A stretch of DNA of 64,000 nt from Metabacillus endolithicus. GTDB taxonomy: Bacteria; Bacillota; Bacilli; Bacillales; Bacillaceae. The position numbers were made by a program, and so were the translations under genes. Within the stretch, counting starts at the first letter, position 1. Every line of letters begins with the position of its first letter. Under the pieces are notes generated by a model. It did no database searches. It was given only the letters and a program-made list of their open reading frames with translations, and was not told the origin of the DNA. This document shows positions 46,174-57,489 of this stretch, piece by piece. The DNA lies in the NCBI RefSeq assembly GCF_023078335.1, contig NZ_CP095550.1:1240001-1304000 (forward strand), in the 5' to 3' direction.

Positions 46174-46885
46174 TCAGCTTTGGCTCCTCAAGCTTGTACC
46201 CCAACCCTCTTATTGTTTTAATATATAATGGTTTTTTTGTATTTCTTTCTATTTTTTCTCGTAAGTGACTAATATGAACATCCACAATTCTAGTATCACC
46301 AGCAAAATCATAATTCCAAACCGCACTGAGCAGCTGATCTCTTGTAAGAACTCTTCCCTTATGCTTTGCTAAATACACTAGTAATTCAAATTCTTTTGGA
46401 GTTAAATCCAAACGCTCTTTTCCATAATAAGCCTCGTAGTGATCAGGTAACACTCGTAAATCGCCAATCAGTACTTGATTTTCATCCTCAATTTCTTGTA
46501 CCTCAGGTTCAGGCTGCGACTGACTGCGTCTCAATATAGCCTTTATTCTTGCTACAACCTCTCTAGGGCTAAAAGGCTTTGTCATATAATCGTCTGCACC
46601 TAATTCTAAGCCTAATACTTTATCAAATTCATCGTCTTTTGCTGTAAGCATAAGAATTGGCACCATGATTTTCCTTTGTCGAAGCTGTTTACACACTTCA
46701 ATTCCATCCATTTTTGGAAGCATTAAATCAAGCACAAGTAAATCAGGCTCTTCTTTTATACAAAGATTCAGACCTTCTTCACCATCCATAGCTGTTGAGA
46801 CTGTATAGCCTGCTTGTTCCAAATTATACTTTAACAAGGTTGAAATTGATTGTTCATCATCTACTACTAATACTCTCTTACTCAT
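46166..46885 (-). CDS. phoP: Response regulator PhoP
   Basis: OmpR-type regulator of the phosphate-starvation regulon. The 239-residue product has a receiver domain with VVDDEQSI (acidic pocket), phospho-acceptor Asp in LLVLDLMLPKMDG (about 53), K in YMTKPFSPRE (about 102), and a C-terminal winged helix (LTPKEFELLVYLAKHKGRVLTRDQL ... VDVHISHLREKIE ... IRGLGYKLE). The ATG at 46885 follows CTGGAGG. Next to mdh-icd-citZ as in B. subtilis. Confidence 0.95.
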   Translation of the reverse strand: MSKRVLVVDDEQSISTLLKYNLEQAGYTVSTAMDGEEGLNLCIKEEPDLLVLDLMLPKMDGIEVCKQLRQRKIMVPILMLTAKDDEFDKVLGLELGADDYMTKPFSPREVVARIKAILRRSQSQPEPEVQEIEDENQVLIGDLRVLPDHYEAYYGKERLDLTPKEFELLVYLAKHKGRVLTRDQLLSAVWNYDFAGDTRIVDVHISHLREKIERNTKKPLYIKTIRGLGYKLEEPKLNE

Positions 46886-46963
46886 ATAGGCCTCCAGAGA
46901 TCAAATTTCCCTTCAATTGAACCAATCTATTTTATTCGTTTTTTCTCTATATATGTTAGTTCT

Positions 46964-46993
46964 ATTCTAGCGAATAGTAGGGAAAAAGGGCAA
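46964..46993 (-). promoter_or_regulatory. Possible SigA promoter of phoPR
   Basis: TTGCCC (46988-46993), 18-base spacer, TAGAAT (46964-46969) on the minus strand, about 80 bases before phoP. PhoP boxes (TTAACA-type repeats) were not evident. Confidence 0.45.
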
Positions 46994-47031
46994 CTATTGT
47001 TTAAAATAATGTTTTTATTTAAATATAAAAA

Positions 47032-47055
47032 AACTGGCTCCAAATAGAGTCAGTT
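47032..47055 (-). terminator. Terminator after the MaoC-like gene
   Basis: Arms AACTGGCTC and GAGTCAGTT (one G-U), six-base loop, then TTTTTTTATATTT on the minus strand. Confidence 0.83.
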
Positions 47056-47074
47056 AGTTCTCGGCACAATTTAG

Positions 47075-47551
47075 TTAGAAATTTTCTAATGCTTTGCCTT
47101 CCATTGGAGTCATTTTATGAGGAGGGCATACTGTGATTTTTCCTTCTAGCACGGTTTGTTCTTCACTATTCACAGCATGAATATCTACTATAATTTTGTT
47201 TTCTGAAGTATGGACTTCTCCTACCTCAAACAAAAATTGGACAACATCATAATGGTATAACGGTTGAAGGAATGAAATTTCTTGGTTTACAATGTGGCTT
47301 CCTGGACCAGGTAAATATTTCGATACAGCTGCTGTAATGATTCCAGTTAGCATGATTGTTGGTACAATTGGCTTTTCATAAGGAGTTTGTGAGGCATAGT
47401 CATGCTGAATATAAAGTGGGTTGGCATCATTGGTTAATCCTAAATAAAGAAGTAAATCTTTATCTTCAATTTTTTCTGTTAGAGTTAATTTTTCTCCGAC
47501 CGATATTTCTTCGATATGTCTACCAATCTTTCTCTTTTTGCCAAGAAGCAT
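47075..47551 (-). CDS. MaoC-like (R)-enoyl-CoA hydratase domain protein
   Basis: A 158-residue single hot-dog protein of the MaoC/R-hydratase family. The active-site segment YLGLTNDANPLYIQHDYA (Asp and His, about 35-52) and GIITAAVSKYLPGPGSHIVN fit (R)-specific enoyl-CoA hydratases, which act on 2-enoyl-CoA or related thioesters. The substrate is not readable. The ATG at 47551 follows AAAGGGG. It lies between phoPR and mdh with its own terminator. I know MaoC-like genes in this position from other Bacillus genomes but not from B. subtilis. Confidence 0.82.
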   Translation of the reverse strand: MLLGKKRKIGRHIEEISVGEKLTLTEKIEDKDLLLYLGLTNDANPLYIQHDYASQTPYEKPIVPTIMLTGIITAAVSKYLPGPGSHIVNQEISFLQPLYHYDVVQFLFEVGEVHTSENKIIVDIHAVNSEEQTVLEGKITVCPPHKMTPMEGKALENF

Positions 47552-47675
47552 TTTAACACCCCTTTTTCCAAATTAGTGACTAATTTACAACACTGCAATT
47601 TTACTATTAGATTATTTCTTAGTAAAAAAGAAAATTGAGGAAATCCTCAACTTTCTTTTTATTTTAAACACTTTC

Positions 47676-48614
47676 TTAAGATAATACTTTCATAACGTTT
47701 CTAACAGAATCAGCAGATTTTTCAAGAGCTGCTTTTTCTTCTTCGGTGAGTTCAAGCTCAATAATTTGTTCAAGACCATTTCCACCTAGTACAGTTGGAA
47801 CACCTAGGTAGATTCCATCAAAGCCATATTCTCCTTCAAGATAGACAATCGAGGGAAGAACTCGTCGTTGATCTTTTAAAATGGCCTCTACCATTTCCAC
47901 TAGTGAAGCTGCAGGTGCATAGTATGCACTGCCGTTTCCTAGTAGATTAACGATTTCACCGCCACCCTTACGTGTTCTTTCAACAATTGCATCTAATCTG
48001 TCTTTAGACATTAATGTTTCGAGAGGAATACCACCCGCATAAGAATAGCGTACTAAAGGTACCATATCATCACCATGTCCACCTAAAACAAACCCTGTTA
48101 CATCCTTCACAGAAAGGTTAAGCTCTTGTGCAACAAACGTACGGAAACGAGCTGTATCTAACACTCCTGATTGTCCAATCACACGATGCTTAGGAAAACC
48201 TGACTCTTTAAAAACTGTATAAGTCATTGCATCTACAGGATTGGTTAACACAATAATCGTGCATTCAGGAGAATACTTAACAATTTCTTTTGTTACAGCC
48301 TTCATAATGCCTGCATTTGTTGTAACAAGATCGTCACGACTCATACCTGGCTTCCTAGCAATACCTGCTGTAATGACAACAATATCAGAACCTGCTGTGT
48401 CTTCATAATTAGATGTTCCGGTAATGTTTGCGTCGAAACCTTGTACCGGACTAGCTTCAAGCATATCAAGAGCTTTCCCTTTTGTCGGGTTTTCCATTTG
48501 AGGAATATCAACTAATACTACATCTGCAAGTTCTTTTTGCCCTAATAAAAACGCTGTGGTGGCTCCAGTGAAGCCCCCACCAATTACGGAAACTTTTTTA
48601 CGGTTAATAGCCAT
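47676..48614 (-). CDS. mdh: Malate dehydrogenase
   Basis: NAD-dependent malate to oxaloacetate step of the TCA cycle; LDH-like tetrameric type. The 312-residue product has the Rossmann motif [17 protein letters not shown] (about 9-25), the discriminating Asp at the end of the second strand (VVLVDIP), active-site loop [11 protein letters not shown] with substrate arginines, and catalytic His in [17 protein letters not shown]. The ATG at 48614 follows AAGGAGATG. Last gene of citZ-icd-mdh; separated from icd by a long hairpin. Confidence 0.97.
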   Translation of the reverse strand: MAINRKKVSVIGGGFTGATTAFLLGQKELADVVLVDIPQMENPTKGKALDMLEASPVQGFDANITGTSNYEDTAGSDIVVITAGIARKPGMSRDDLVTTNAGIMKAVTKEIVKYSPECTIIVLTNPVDAMTYTVFKESGFPKHRVIGQSGVLDTARFRTFVAQELNLSVKDVTGFVLGGHGDDMVPLVRYSYAGGIPLETLMSKDRLDAIVERTRKGGGEIVNLLGNGSAYYAPAASLVEMVEAILKDQRRVLPSIVYLEGEYGFDGIYLGVPTVLGGNGLEQIIELELTEEEKAALEKSADSVRNVMKVLS

Positions 48615-48650
48615 ATGTAAACATCTCCTTAAATTCTGTATAAATTAGGA

Positions 48651-48700
48651 AAGAGGGCAAAGCGCATAAATGAAATACATTTATGCGCAAAGCCCCTCTT
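48651..48700. repeat. Long hairpin between icd and mdh
   Basis: Inner perfect 11-base arms GCGCATAAATG (48662-48672) and CATTTATGCGC (48678-48688), five-base loop. Outer arms AAGAGGG (48651-48657) and CCCTCTT (48694-48700) are joined by small internal loops. There is no T-run on the minus strand, so it looks like an mRNA processing or stability element rather than a terminator. Confidence 0.65.
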
Positions 48701-48792
48701 AGATATATATTCGACTTTTTATGGTCAATTCTTGCAGAGTACCTAGATACCCTAATTACTGTGTTTTTTAACAGAGCATTTTAGGTTACAAA

Positions 48793-50064
48793 TTAACCCA
48801 TGTTTTTGATTAATTCATCACCGAACTCAGAGCATTTAACTTCAGTTGCACCTTCCATTAAACGAGCAAAGTCATAAGTTACAACTTTTGAAGCAATAGT
48901 TTTCTCTACTGATTTCATTACTAATTCAGCAGCTTCAGTCCATCCTAAATGCTCAAGCATAAGAACACCAGAAAGAAGAACAGAAGATGGGTTAACCTTA
49001 TCAAGACCTGCATATTTAGGAGCAGTACCGTGAGTTGCTTCGAAAATTGCATGTCCTGTTTCATAGTTAATGTTTGCCCCTGGAGCAATACCGATACCAC
49101 CAACTTGTGCAGCAAGTGCATCAGAGATATAGTCACCATTTAAGTTCATTGTCGCAACAACATCGAACTCACGTGGACGAGTTAGAATTTGTTGTAAGAA
49201 GATATCTGCAATAGAATCTTTTACAATGATTTTCCCTGCTGCTTCAGCATCAGCTTGAGCTTTGTTTGCAGCATCTTTACCTTCGTTTTCAACGATGCGG
49301 TCGTATTCAGCCCATGTAAATACTTTATCACCGAATTCTTTCTCAGCTAGTTCATAACCCCAGTTTTTGAAAGCACCTTCAGTAAATTTCATAATGTTAC
49401 CTTTGTGAACAAGTGTTACTGATTTACGGCCATGTTCAATTGCATAGTTAATAGCAGCTCTCACTAAGCGGCTAGTACCTTCTTGTGATACAGGCTTAAT
49501 TCCGATACCAGATGTTTCTGGGAAACGAATTTTATTAACACCCATTTCATTTTGTAAAAAGCTGATAAGCTTTTTAACTTCATCTGAACCATTTGCATAT
49601 TCAATACCAGCATAAATATCTTCTGTATTTTCACGGAAGATAACCATATCTGTATCTTCTGGACGTTTAACTGGAGAAGGTACACCTTGGAAATAGCGCA
49701 CTGGACGTAAGCAAGTGAATAAATCTAATTCTTGACGAAGTGCAACGTTTAGAGAACGAATTCCTCCACCGATTGGTGTTGTTAGAGGTCCTTTGATTGC
49801 AATTAGATATTCACGAATCATATCAAGTGTTTCTGCTGGTAACCATTCACCTGTTTGGTTAAAAGCCTTTTCACCAGCTAATACTTCTTTCCATACGATT
49901 TGTTTTTCTCCGTTGTATGCTTTTTCAACAGCTGCTTCTAAAACACGTGATGCAGACGCCCAGATATCAGGACCAATACCATCTCCTTCGATGAATGGGA
50001 TTACTGGGTTGTTTGGTACGTTTAATACTCCATTAGTTGTTGTAATTTTTTCACCTTGTGTCAA
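48793..50064 (-). CDS. icd: Isocitrate dehydrogenase (NADP)
   Basis: Oxidative decarboxylation of isocitrate to 2-oxoglutarate. The 423-residue homodimeric NADP type has the phospho-loop region [18 protein letters not shown], isocitrate-binding arginines ([17 protein letters not shown]), catalytic Lys in [15 protein letters not shown], and metal-binding Asp in [20 protein letters not shown]. The ATG at 50064 follows GGGAGG. Length equals B. subtilis Icd. Second gene of citZ-icd-mdh. Confidence 0.97.
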   Translation of the reverse strand: MTQGEKITTTNGVLNVPNNPVIPFIEGDGIGPDIWASASRVLEAAVEKAYNGEKQIVWKEVLAGEKAFNQTGEWLPAETLDMIREYLIAIKGPLTTPIGGGIRSLNVALRQELDLFTCLRPVRYFQGVPSPVKRPEDTDMVIFRENTEDIYAGIEYANGSDEVKKLISFLQNEMGVNKIRFPETSGIGIKPVSQEGTSRLVRAAINYAIEHGRKSVTLVHKGNIMKFTEGAFKNWGYELAEKEFGDKVFTWAEYDRIVENEGKDAANKAQADAEAAGKIIVKDSIADIFLQQILTRPREFDVVATMNLNGDYISDALAAQVGGIGIAPGANINYETGHAIFEATHGTAPKYAGLDKVNPSSVLLSGVLMLEHLGWTEAAELVMKSVEKTIASKVVTYDFARLMEGATEVKCSEFGDELIKNMG

Positions 50065-50224
50065 GAAAATTACCTCCCGGGTTATGTAATTGATTTTTCA
50101 AATCTATTTTACCAATAGATTCTCTTCTCTTAAAGTGTTGTTACTTTTGTTTTTATAAAATTAATTAAATTTATATTATTCAGGCCTTTTATAAAAAGCC
50201 TTTATATTGAAAGCGTAGAAAACG

Positions 50225-50268
50225 ATTCCACACAGTAATCCTCCCATAGAGGGAGGACAATGTGGAAT
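50225..50268 (-). terminator. Hairpin between citZ and icd, possible partial terminator
   Basis: Outer arms ATTCCACA/TGTGGAAT (50225-50232, 50261-50268) and inner CCTCCC/GGGAGG (50240-50245, 50251-50256). The minus-strand continuation CGTTTTC is a poor U-tract, so partial termination or mRNA processing is plausible. Confidence 0.55.
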
Positions 50269-50299
50269 TGCCTCTTCACTATTCTATATCACTATAAAA

Positions 50300-51417
50300 T
50301 TATCCTCTTTGGTCTAAAGGAATATAAGCTTGTTTTTCTGGTCCAACATACTCTGCACGTGGACGAATTAATCGGTTATTTTCATATTGCTCTAGAATAT
50401 GAGCTAACCATCCTGATACACGGCTTACAGCAAAGATTGGTGTGAATAAATCATGATCAATGCCTAAGCTATGGTAAACAGATGCTGAATAGAAATCAAC
50501 ATTTGGCGGAAGTGGTTTTTGAGAAGTAACTAATTCTTCAACTTTTGTTGACATCTCATACCATTTTGGTTCACCTGTGATTTTTGTTAGCTTTTCAGAC
50601 ATCTTCTTTAAGTGCTTCGCTCTTGGGTCACCTTGACGGTATACACGATGTCCGAAGCCCATTATTTTTTCTTTATTTGCTAACTTCTCATTAATATAAC
50701 TTTCAGCATTTTCTACTTCACCAATTTCTGAAAGCATCTTCATTACTGCTTCATTAGCTCCACCGTGTAATGGACCTTTTAGAGCGCCAATAGCAGCTGT
50801 TACACCAGAATAAACATCAGATAATGTCGCAACACATACACGTGCTGTAAAAGTAGATGCATTTAATTCATGATCTGCGTGTAAAACAAGTGCTTTATTA
50901 AATGCTTCCACAGCAATTTCATCTGGCTCATTTCCTGATAATGTGTATAAGAAATTTGCAGCCATTGATAAGTCTGTTCTAGGCTCAACTGGCTCTAAAC
51001 CTTTACGAATACGAGCAAAAGAAGTAACAACAATCGGAAGCTGTGCTTGTAGACGGATGGCTTTTCTGTAGTTAGCCTCTGTATCCATCACATCTGCTTC
51101 TTCATCAAACAAGCCAAGTAAAGATACAGCAGTACGTAGAGCAGCCATTGGGTGAACTTTATTGATAGGGTATGATTTGAAGTGTTCAATAACTTGCTGT
51201 GGAATCTTTGCATTTTCCGCAAGTTGTTTCTTAATTTCATTTAATTGTTCTGCATTCGGAAGTTTTCTGTGCCATAATAAATAAACCACTTCCTCAAAGC
51301 TTGCGTTTTCTGCTAAATCATCAATGTTATAACCGCATATGTTAATGTATCATCAATAATCGAGCTTACAGATGAAGTAGTTGCAACGATACCTTCAAGA
51401 CCTTTTGTTGCTGTCAT
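50300..51417 (-). pseudogene. citZ: Citrate synthase CitZ (N-terminal frameshift, probably a sequencing indel)
   Basis: First TCA step, condensing acetyl-CoA and oxaloacetate. The start ATG 51417 follows AGGAGAGGG and gives MTATKGLEGIVATTSSVSSI. After DDTLTYA, near 51333-51335, one base is missing; the frame then runs from GYNIDDLAENASFEEVVYLLWH to the end. Catalytic residues are present: His in GPLHGGANEAVM and GFGHRVYRQGDPRAKHL, and Asp in VDFYSASVYH. With the base restored it has 373 codons, the same 372 residues as B. subtilis CitZ. A working TCA cluster downstream argues for a sequencing error. Confidence 0.92.
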
Positions 51418-52006
51418 ATAAATCCCTCTCCTTTACCTTTTTTCCCCATTTGTTTCATCTTAAAAGTTTAAATGATATAAGTAGTAGAAATCCTACTTGA
51501 CTCAGTCATAAACTGTTCCATATGTAAGGAAATAGGCTTTTGTCAAAGTAGATATTTCTCTTATGTTTCGTAGATCACGAATCATGAATTTATAGTATAA
51601 TTTTAAACTTTTAGACGATTGAGCGCTTGCTCACATGCAAGCAAAGAAAAAGAAAATGCTTACATTTTTTATTATTTTGATAAAGCATCACTCCGTATAA
51701 ATTGAACGTGACATATACTATCAGATCATCTTATTTAAATAATAGATAGTATACCTATCTCATTTCAAAAAGAGATGAGATAAGGTTGCCTTATCATGTA
51801 GGCATTATTTTAGAACATATCCCTATTATAAACAATTATCAGACTTTTGTGAATGGAAACCACTTTATTACTTAAAAATTTGTTAGAAAAATTTTATTTT
51901 AGGGATTCTTTCGTTAAAACTGCCTTACTAATATAACCATAACATATATTTGTTATATTAGTGTATAATTCCACTAAATTAATTGGCTTTTTACAGGATT
52001 ATATAA
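51418..52006. promoter_or_regulatory. citZ upstream region: candidate promoter, cre-like site and inverted repeats
   Basis: About 590 bases with no gene. On the minus strand a TATACT at 51594-51599 lies inside a perfect 11-base palindrome (51590-51600, TTATA/TATAA), about 170 bases before citZ. TGTAAGCATTTTCT (51651-51664) resembles a CcpA cre site with one core mismatch. Farther up, GATAAGG/CCTTATC (near 51779) followed by TCTTTTT may end ytwI. A second TATACT lies in the inverted repeat TATACTATC/GATAGTATA (51714-51722, 51745-51753). B. subtilis citZ is controlled by CcpA and CcpC, so such sites are expected. The exact assignments here are inference. Confidence 0.45.
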
Positions 52007-52472
52007 TTAAGAACTAAATAGTTTTACAATTTGCATGGCTAGATACGCTATTCCTGCCCCTATTAAAGGTCCTACAGCCACACCATTGAATAACGAAACT
52101 GCTAGAATTGTGCCAAAAACAAGAGCAGTTGTAATATGAGGATCTTCCGCTAACAACGTTAGCCCCGTTTTTGGCAATTAATGCGACAGCTATCCCTGCT
52201 CCTAAAGCAATCCAAGCATAAGAAGATTTTAAAGCATCAATCAGCTGTTTAAAGCCAATTTCTCCTGTTGCTATTGGCACTAAGACAGCAATTGTAATAA
52301 CTGTAACTCCCCAGTTAATTCCCTTTGCCCCAATAGTTGGTAATAACTTCGATTCTAATCCAATCAATTTAATGACTAGCAAACATCCAACAGCTATTAA
52401 CAATGATTGATTTTTCGCTAAAAATCCAACTCCTAATAAGATTAATAAAAAGAGTACTGGTTGACTAAACAC
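52007..52472 (-). pseudogene. ytwI: DUF441 membrane protein YtwI (frameshifted, probably a sequencing indel)
   Basis: An UPF0756 integral membrane protein of unknown function, next to citZ as in B. subtilis. The first part (MFSQPVLFLLILLGVGFLAK ... IALGAGIAVALIAKNG) is normal. At a GGGG run near 52163-52166 one G too many breaks the frame. Removing it restores LTLLAEDPHITTALVFGTIL ... NGVAVGPLIGAGIAYLAMQIV up to TAA at 52007. The repaired length is 154 residues, the family size. Four to five membrane segments are predicted. Confidence 0.87.
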
Positions 52473-52663
52473 TGAGTAAAACCTCCAAAAAGTAGTAATA
52501 TGGTTAAATTAATTACATGTATAAACCCATGACTAACCATCGAAACTCAAAAGATTAATTCAAATAGTATAAACAAGCTTAATATGTAATAAACATGCTA
52601 TATAGCCTTATTCAAAAATTGGAAAAGCCCATAGGAATTGAAAAATGGGGAGGAATTCATTAA

Positions 52664-53779
52664 GTGAATATGAATTATTTATATAGCATGTTAAGAATTT
52701 TACTTATTATAGCTGTTACATGTTTAGCATTATCAATATGTTATTATCTATCTACTTTGACCTATCCATTTTTAATTGCAATCTTAATTGCTATGATTAT
52801 TAATCCTCTTGTAAATGGGTTGGAACGGATCCTCAGGATTCCTAGAGGATTTTCAGTGATTATCTCAATTATTTTACTGATTTGTTTAATTGCAGGTATT
52901 CTCATTCTTTTAGTAGCAGAAATTGTAACAGGCACCACCTATTTGGCAAGAGTTCTCCCTGGACATTTAGAGTTGTTAGCTGTATATATCGAAACGTTTT
53001 TTGTCACAAAAATCATGCCACTATATAACCAACTAACATACCTTTTTAACAGTCTTGAATCAAATCAACAACAATCCATTATCACAAACATTCAAAATAT
53101 TGGTGAATCAGTTGCATCTAGTGTTGGAAATTTCATCAAAGGCTTTTTAGAAAATATTCCAGTTATCATTAGTTGGCTCCCAAATGCCGCAACTGTCATC
53201 ATCTTTTCTTTACTTGCAACCTTTTTCATTAGTAAAGATTGGTATAAATTCAAATCTGCTGTTTCTGGTTTACTACCACAGAGAGCAAAATCAAGTGGAA
53301 GGACAATTACTGATGAGTTAAAGAAAGCATTGATAGGTTTTGTTCGTGCACAAGCAACCCTAATTTCCATTACCACCGCCATTGTTTTAATAGGCCTTTT
53401 GATTTTACGGGTTGATTATGCTATTACAATCGCTTTATTAATCGGTTTAGTTGATATTCTCCCATATTTAGGTACGGGTTTAGTGTTCATTCCATGGATT
53501 ATTTATTTATCGTTTAGTGGAGGAATACCGCTTGCAATTGGACTAGGAGTATTATACCTTATCGTCTTAATACAGCGTCAAATAATGGAACCAAAAGTAC
53601 TTTCCTCCAATATCGGACTTGACCCACTTGCTACCCTTGTTTCACTTTTTATTGGTTATCAACTAATTGGCTTTTTAGGACTGATAGCTGGGCCAGTCGC
53701 ATTAGTCGTATTAAAAACATTTAAAAGTGCGGGCCTTTATGAGGACCTATGGAAATTCATCATAGGGAATAATAGATAA
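52664..53779 (+). CDS. ytvI: Sporulation integral membrane protein YtvI (AI-2E transporter family)
   Basis: A 371-residue polytopic protein with about eight membrane segments: two at the N-terminus (about 10-45), one at about 62-90, and a C-terminal bundle (about 160-360). The C-terminal block VDILPYLGTGLVFIPW and IMEPKVLSSNIGLDPLATLVSLFIGYQL are signatures of the AI-2E/PF01594 family. In spore formers the family member at this locus is called YtvI; its transported substrate is unknown. GTG 52664 after GGGGAGG (ten-base spacing) is likely; ATG 52670 is an alternative. Confidence 0.9.
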   Translation: MNMNYLYSMLRILLIIAVTCLALSICYYLSTLTYPFLIAILIAMIINPLVNGLERILRIPRGFSVIISIILLICLIAGILILLVAEIVTGTTYLARVLPGHLELLAVYIETFFVTKIMPLYNQLTYLFNSLESNQQQSIITNIQNIGESVASSVGNFIKGFLENIPVIISWLPNAATVIIFSLLATFFISKDWYKFKSAVSGLLPQRAKSSGRTITDELKKALIGFVRAQATLISITTAIVLIGLLILRVDYAITIALLIGLVDILPYLGTGLVFIPWIIYLSFSGGIPLAIGLGVLYLIVLIQRQIMEPKVLSSNIGLDPLATLVSLFIGYQLIGFLGLIAGPVALVVLKTFKSAGLYEDLWKFIIGNNR

Positions 53780-53791
53780 TAGTAAAACGAA

Positions 53792-53817
53792 CGGGGCTGA
53801 TACTAAGATCAGCCCCG
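53792..53817. terminator. Bidirectional terminator between ytvI and fxsA
   Basis: Perfect ten-base GC-rich arms CGGGGCTGAT / ATCAGCCCCG, six-base loop, between convergent genes. Flanking T-runs are short. Confidence 0.72.
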
Positions 53818-53836
53818 CAATTACTTTGATTAACTT

Positions 53837-54223
53837 CTACCTTATGATCGTTATCTGATTTTTATCAATCATTTTTCGAATAGTTGTTAATAAAATCGGT
53901 TTAAACTTATTTCTGCTAAATGGAAATAACAATAAAAACCCTACTGTATCTGTTATAAACCCAGGAGTTAATAACAAAACTCCACCAATCAAGATACAAA
54001 GCCCATCAATAATGGCCATTCCAGGAATTTGTCCATATTGCATTTCTTGCTGAGCTTTTCTTAACGTTTCCAATCCTTGTTTCTTAGCAAGCCAAGCTCC
54101 TACAACACCCGTTAAAATAATAAGTAATACAGTTGGAATTGGGCCAATTGTATTTCCTGATAGTATTAGAATTCCGATTTCTAGAGCAGGTATAACAATA
54201 ATGAGAAACATTAATAATCGCAT
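53837..54223 (-). CDS. fxsA: FxsA family membrane protein
   Basis: A 128-residue FxsA-family (phage T7 exclusion suppressor) membrane protein; its function in Bacillus is unknown. Marks: N-terminal hydrophobic start LLMFLIIVIPALEIGILILSG, the conserved TGVVGAWLAKKQGLETLRKAQ, and GLCILIGGVLLLTPGFITDTVG near 74-95. Three to four membrane segments. The ATG at 54223 follows AGAGGTG. It lies next to pyk, as in B. subtilis. Confidence 0.9.
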   Translation of the reverse strand: MRLLMFLIIVIPALEIGILILSGNTIGPIPTVLLIILTGVVGAWLAKKQGLETLRKAQQEMQYGQIPGMAIIDGLCILIGGVLLLTPGFITDTVGFLLLFPFSRNKFKPILLTTIRKMIDKNQITIIR

Positions 54224-54312
54224 GTATTCACCTCTTAAACTCTACTAATAAAACAACATCCTTTTTTAAATCTCGATACTCTCTCTATTCTATTCCAAAA
54301 ATGCAAAAAAAA

Positions 54313-54330
54313 GAAGGGATTACTCCCTTC
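54313..54330 (-). terminator. Terminator of pfkA-pyk
   Basis: GAAGGG/CCCTTC stem extended by A-T pairs, six-base loop, then TTTTTTTT on the minus strand, just after the pyk stop. Confidence 0.82.
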
Positions 54331-54343
54331 CTCTTAATGATAA

Positions 54344-56104
54344 TTATAGTACACTCGCATGTCCTTGGTAAATAACTCCTCGAACAGCATCTACTGTAAT
54401 ATCTTGACCATCTTTTAACAATGTTGTTGCGTTTTCTACACCTACAATAACAGGAATTCCAAGACTTAATCCCACAACAGCAGCATGACTTGTTAAGCCA
54501 CCTTCTTCTGTTACAAGAGCAGATGCTTTCTCAAGAGCATCCATCATATCACGGTCAGTTCCTTGTGCAACAAGTATAGCACCTTGTGTCATTTTTTCTT
54601 GTGCATCATTTGCAGTGCTTGCCACTACAACCTTACCAAAAGCTGATTTACGTCCGATGCCTTGTCCCTTTGCAATTACATCTCCAATAACGTGGACTTT
54701 CATAAGGTTTGTTGTGCCTGCTTCACCAACAGGTACACCCGCTGTAATCACAATAAGATCACCATGTGTCACAAGTCCACTATTAATTGCTTCTAATACA
54801 GAATGATCTAGCATTTCATCTGTTGTTGTTGAGTGATTTCCGCTTCTTGGGTAAACACCCCATACTAAAGCTAACTTACGAGAATATGAATCAGAAACTG
54901 TTACAGCAATGATTGGTGCTTTAGGACGATATTTTGAAATCATTCTTGCAGTGTGTCCACTCTCTGTTGGAGTAACAATTGCTGATACACCTAAATTTAG
55001 AGCTGTATAAGCTGTAGATTGGCCAATCGCATCTGTGATTGTTGTGCCAACCTGAGCACTGCGCTTCGATAAAATTTGCTTATAATCTAAAGCTTGCTCT
55101 GCTCTTGAAGCAATATTGTGCATTGTTTTAACCGCTTCCACTGGATAAGTACCGGCAGCAGTCTCACCAGAAAGCATAATCGCATCCGTACCGTCAAAAA
55201 TAGCATTGGCTACGTCACTTGCTTCCGCTCTAGTCGGTCTTGGGTTACGTTGCATACTATCAAGCATTTGAGTAGCTGTAATAACAGGCTTTCCTAGAGC
55301 ATTACATTTACGAATTAATTCTTTTTGAACTAATGGAACTTCCTCTGCAGGAATCTCAACACCCAAATCTCCACGAGCAACCATTAAACCGTCTGACACT
55401 TCAAGAATCTCATCGATGTTATCTACACCTTCTTGATTCTCAATTTTAGGGATAATTTGAATATGGCCTGCATTATGCTCTTCAAGGAGCTCGCGAATTT
55501 CAAGTACGTCTGAAGCACGACGAACGAATGAAGCAGCTATAAAGTCAACATCCTGTTCAATACCAAAAACAATATCTTTAGCATCTTTTTCAGTAATACC
55601 TGGAAGCTTCACACTAACTCCTGGTACGTTAACACCTTTTTTATTTTTTAATGTACCAGTATTTTTAATTAATGTTTTAATCTCACCTTTTGATTGGTCA
55701 AGACCGATTACTTCCAACTCAATTAGACCATCATCTAGTAAAATTGTTGACCCAATATGTACATCATCAATAAGTCCTTCATATGTAACAGAGAACTTTT
55801 CTGTTGTACCAATTACTTCTGTCATTGACACAATGATTTCTTTTCCTGCCTCAAGCTCAATAGCACCATTTTCCATTGTGTTTGTGCGGATTTCAGGGCC
55901 TTTAGTATCTAGAAGAATAGCTACAGTTTTGTTTAGTTCGGCAGAAGCCTCTCTAATATTTTTAATTCTTGCACCATGCTCATCAAAATCACCGTGTGAA
56001 AAATTCAAACGTGCTACATTCATTCCAGCCTGCATTAATTCTGATAATTTATCAATTGATTCACTCGCAGGACCAATTGTACATACAATTTTCGTTTTGC
56101 GCAT
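54344..56104 (-). CDS. pyk: Pyruvate kinase
   Basis: Last ATP-yielding step of glycolysis. The 586-residue Bacillus type has the catalytic TIM barrel ([47 protein letters not shown] with the catalytic Lys; [21 protein letters not shown]), the regulatory domain (about 355-470), and an extra C-terminal PEP-utiliser-like domain ([20 protein letters not shown]), as in B. subtilis (585 residues). Start ATG 56104, seven bases after GGAGG; the six-codon extension lies in the ribosome site. Downstream of pfkA, probably one operon. Confidence 0.97.
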   Translation of the reverse strand: MRKTKIVCTIGPASESIDKLSELMQAGMNVARLNFSHGDFDEHGARIKNIREASAELNKTVAILLDTKGPEIRTNTMENGAIELEAGKEIIVSMTEVIGTTEKFSVTYEGLIDDVHIGSTILLDDGLIELEVIGLDQSKGEIKTLIKNTGTLKNKKGVNVPGVSVKLPGITEKDAKDIVFGIEQDVDFIAASFVRRASDVLEIRELLEEHNAGHIQIIPKIENQEGVDNIDEILEVSDGLMVARGDLGVEIPAEEVPLVQKELIRKCNALGKPVITATQMLDSMQRNPRPTRAEASDVANAIFDGTDAIMLSGETAAGTYPVEAVKTMHNIASRAEQALDYKQILSKRSAQVGTTITDAIGQSTAYTALNLGVSAIVTPTESGHTARMISKYRPKAPIIAVTVSDSYSRKLALVWGVYPRSGNHSTTTDEMLDHSVLEAINSGLVTHGDLIVITAGVPVGEAGTTNLMKVHVIGDVIAKGQGIGRKSAFGKVVVASTANDAQEKMTQGAILVAQGTDRDMMDALEKASALVTEEGGLTSHAAVVGLSLGIPVIVGVENATTLLKDGQDITVDAVRGVIYQGHASVL

Positions 56105-56252
56105 TTCGTTTCCTCCTACCATTTAGAAGGGTAAAGGTTTCACTTATCCCATGTTAGATTCGTTTTCCTTTACCCATTTTTAGTATGGTTCTATTGTTTT
56201 ATTTCTTCTTTTCAGCATTGTAAAATAATATGGTAACGATACCAACTAGTAT

Positions 56253-57297
<1,045 letters not shown>

Positions 57298-57459
57298 CTT
57301 TTGTCGAATAACCTTTTTATGAGCCTTTTTCATTATACAATAAATTATCTGCTGTGTTTAATGAATTATGTAATTTTGCAAAATTATTGTCCTACTTTGC
57401 AAAAAAAGTATAATCTGTAAATAAAATAGAATGAATTGTTTTTTTTACATCCGCAAAAG

Positions 57460-57488
57460 AAAACGTGGACCGGTCGGCCGCACGTTTT
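57460..57488 (-). terminator. Terminator of accD-accA
   Basis: Arms AAAACGTG and CACGTTTT with an inner CCG/CGG pairing, one base after the accA stop (which overlaps the T-run region). Confidence 0.78.
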
Positions 57489-57489
57489 T

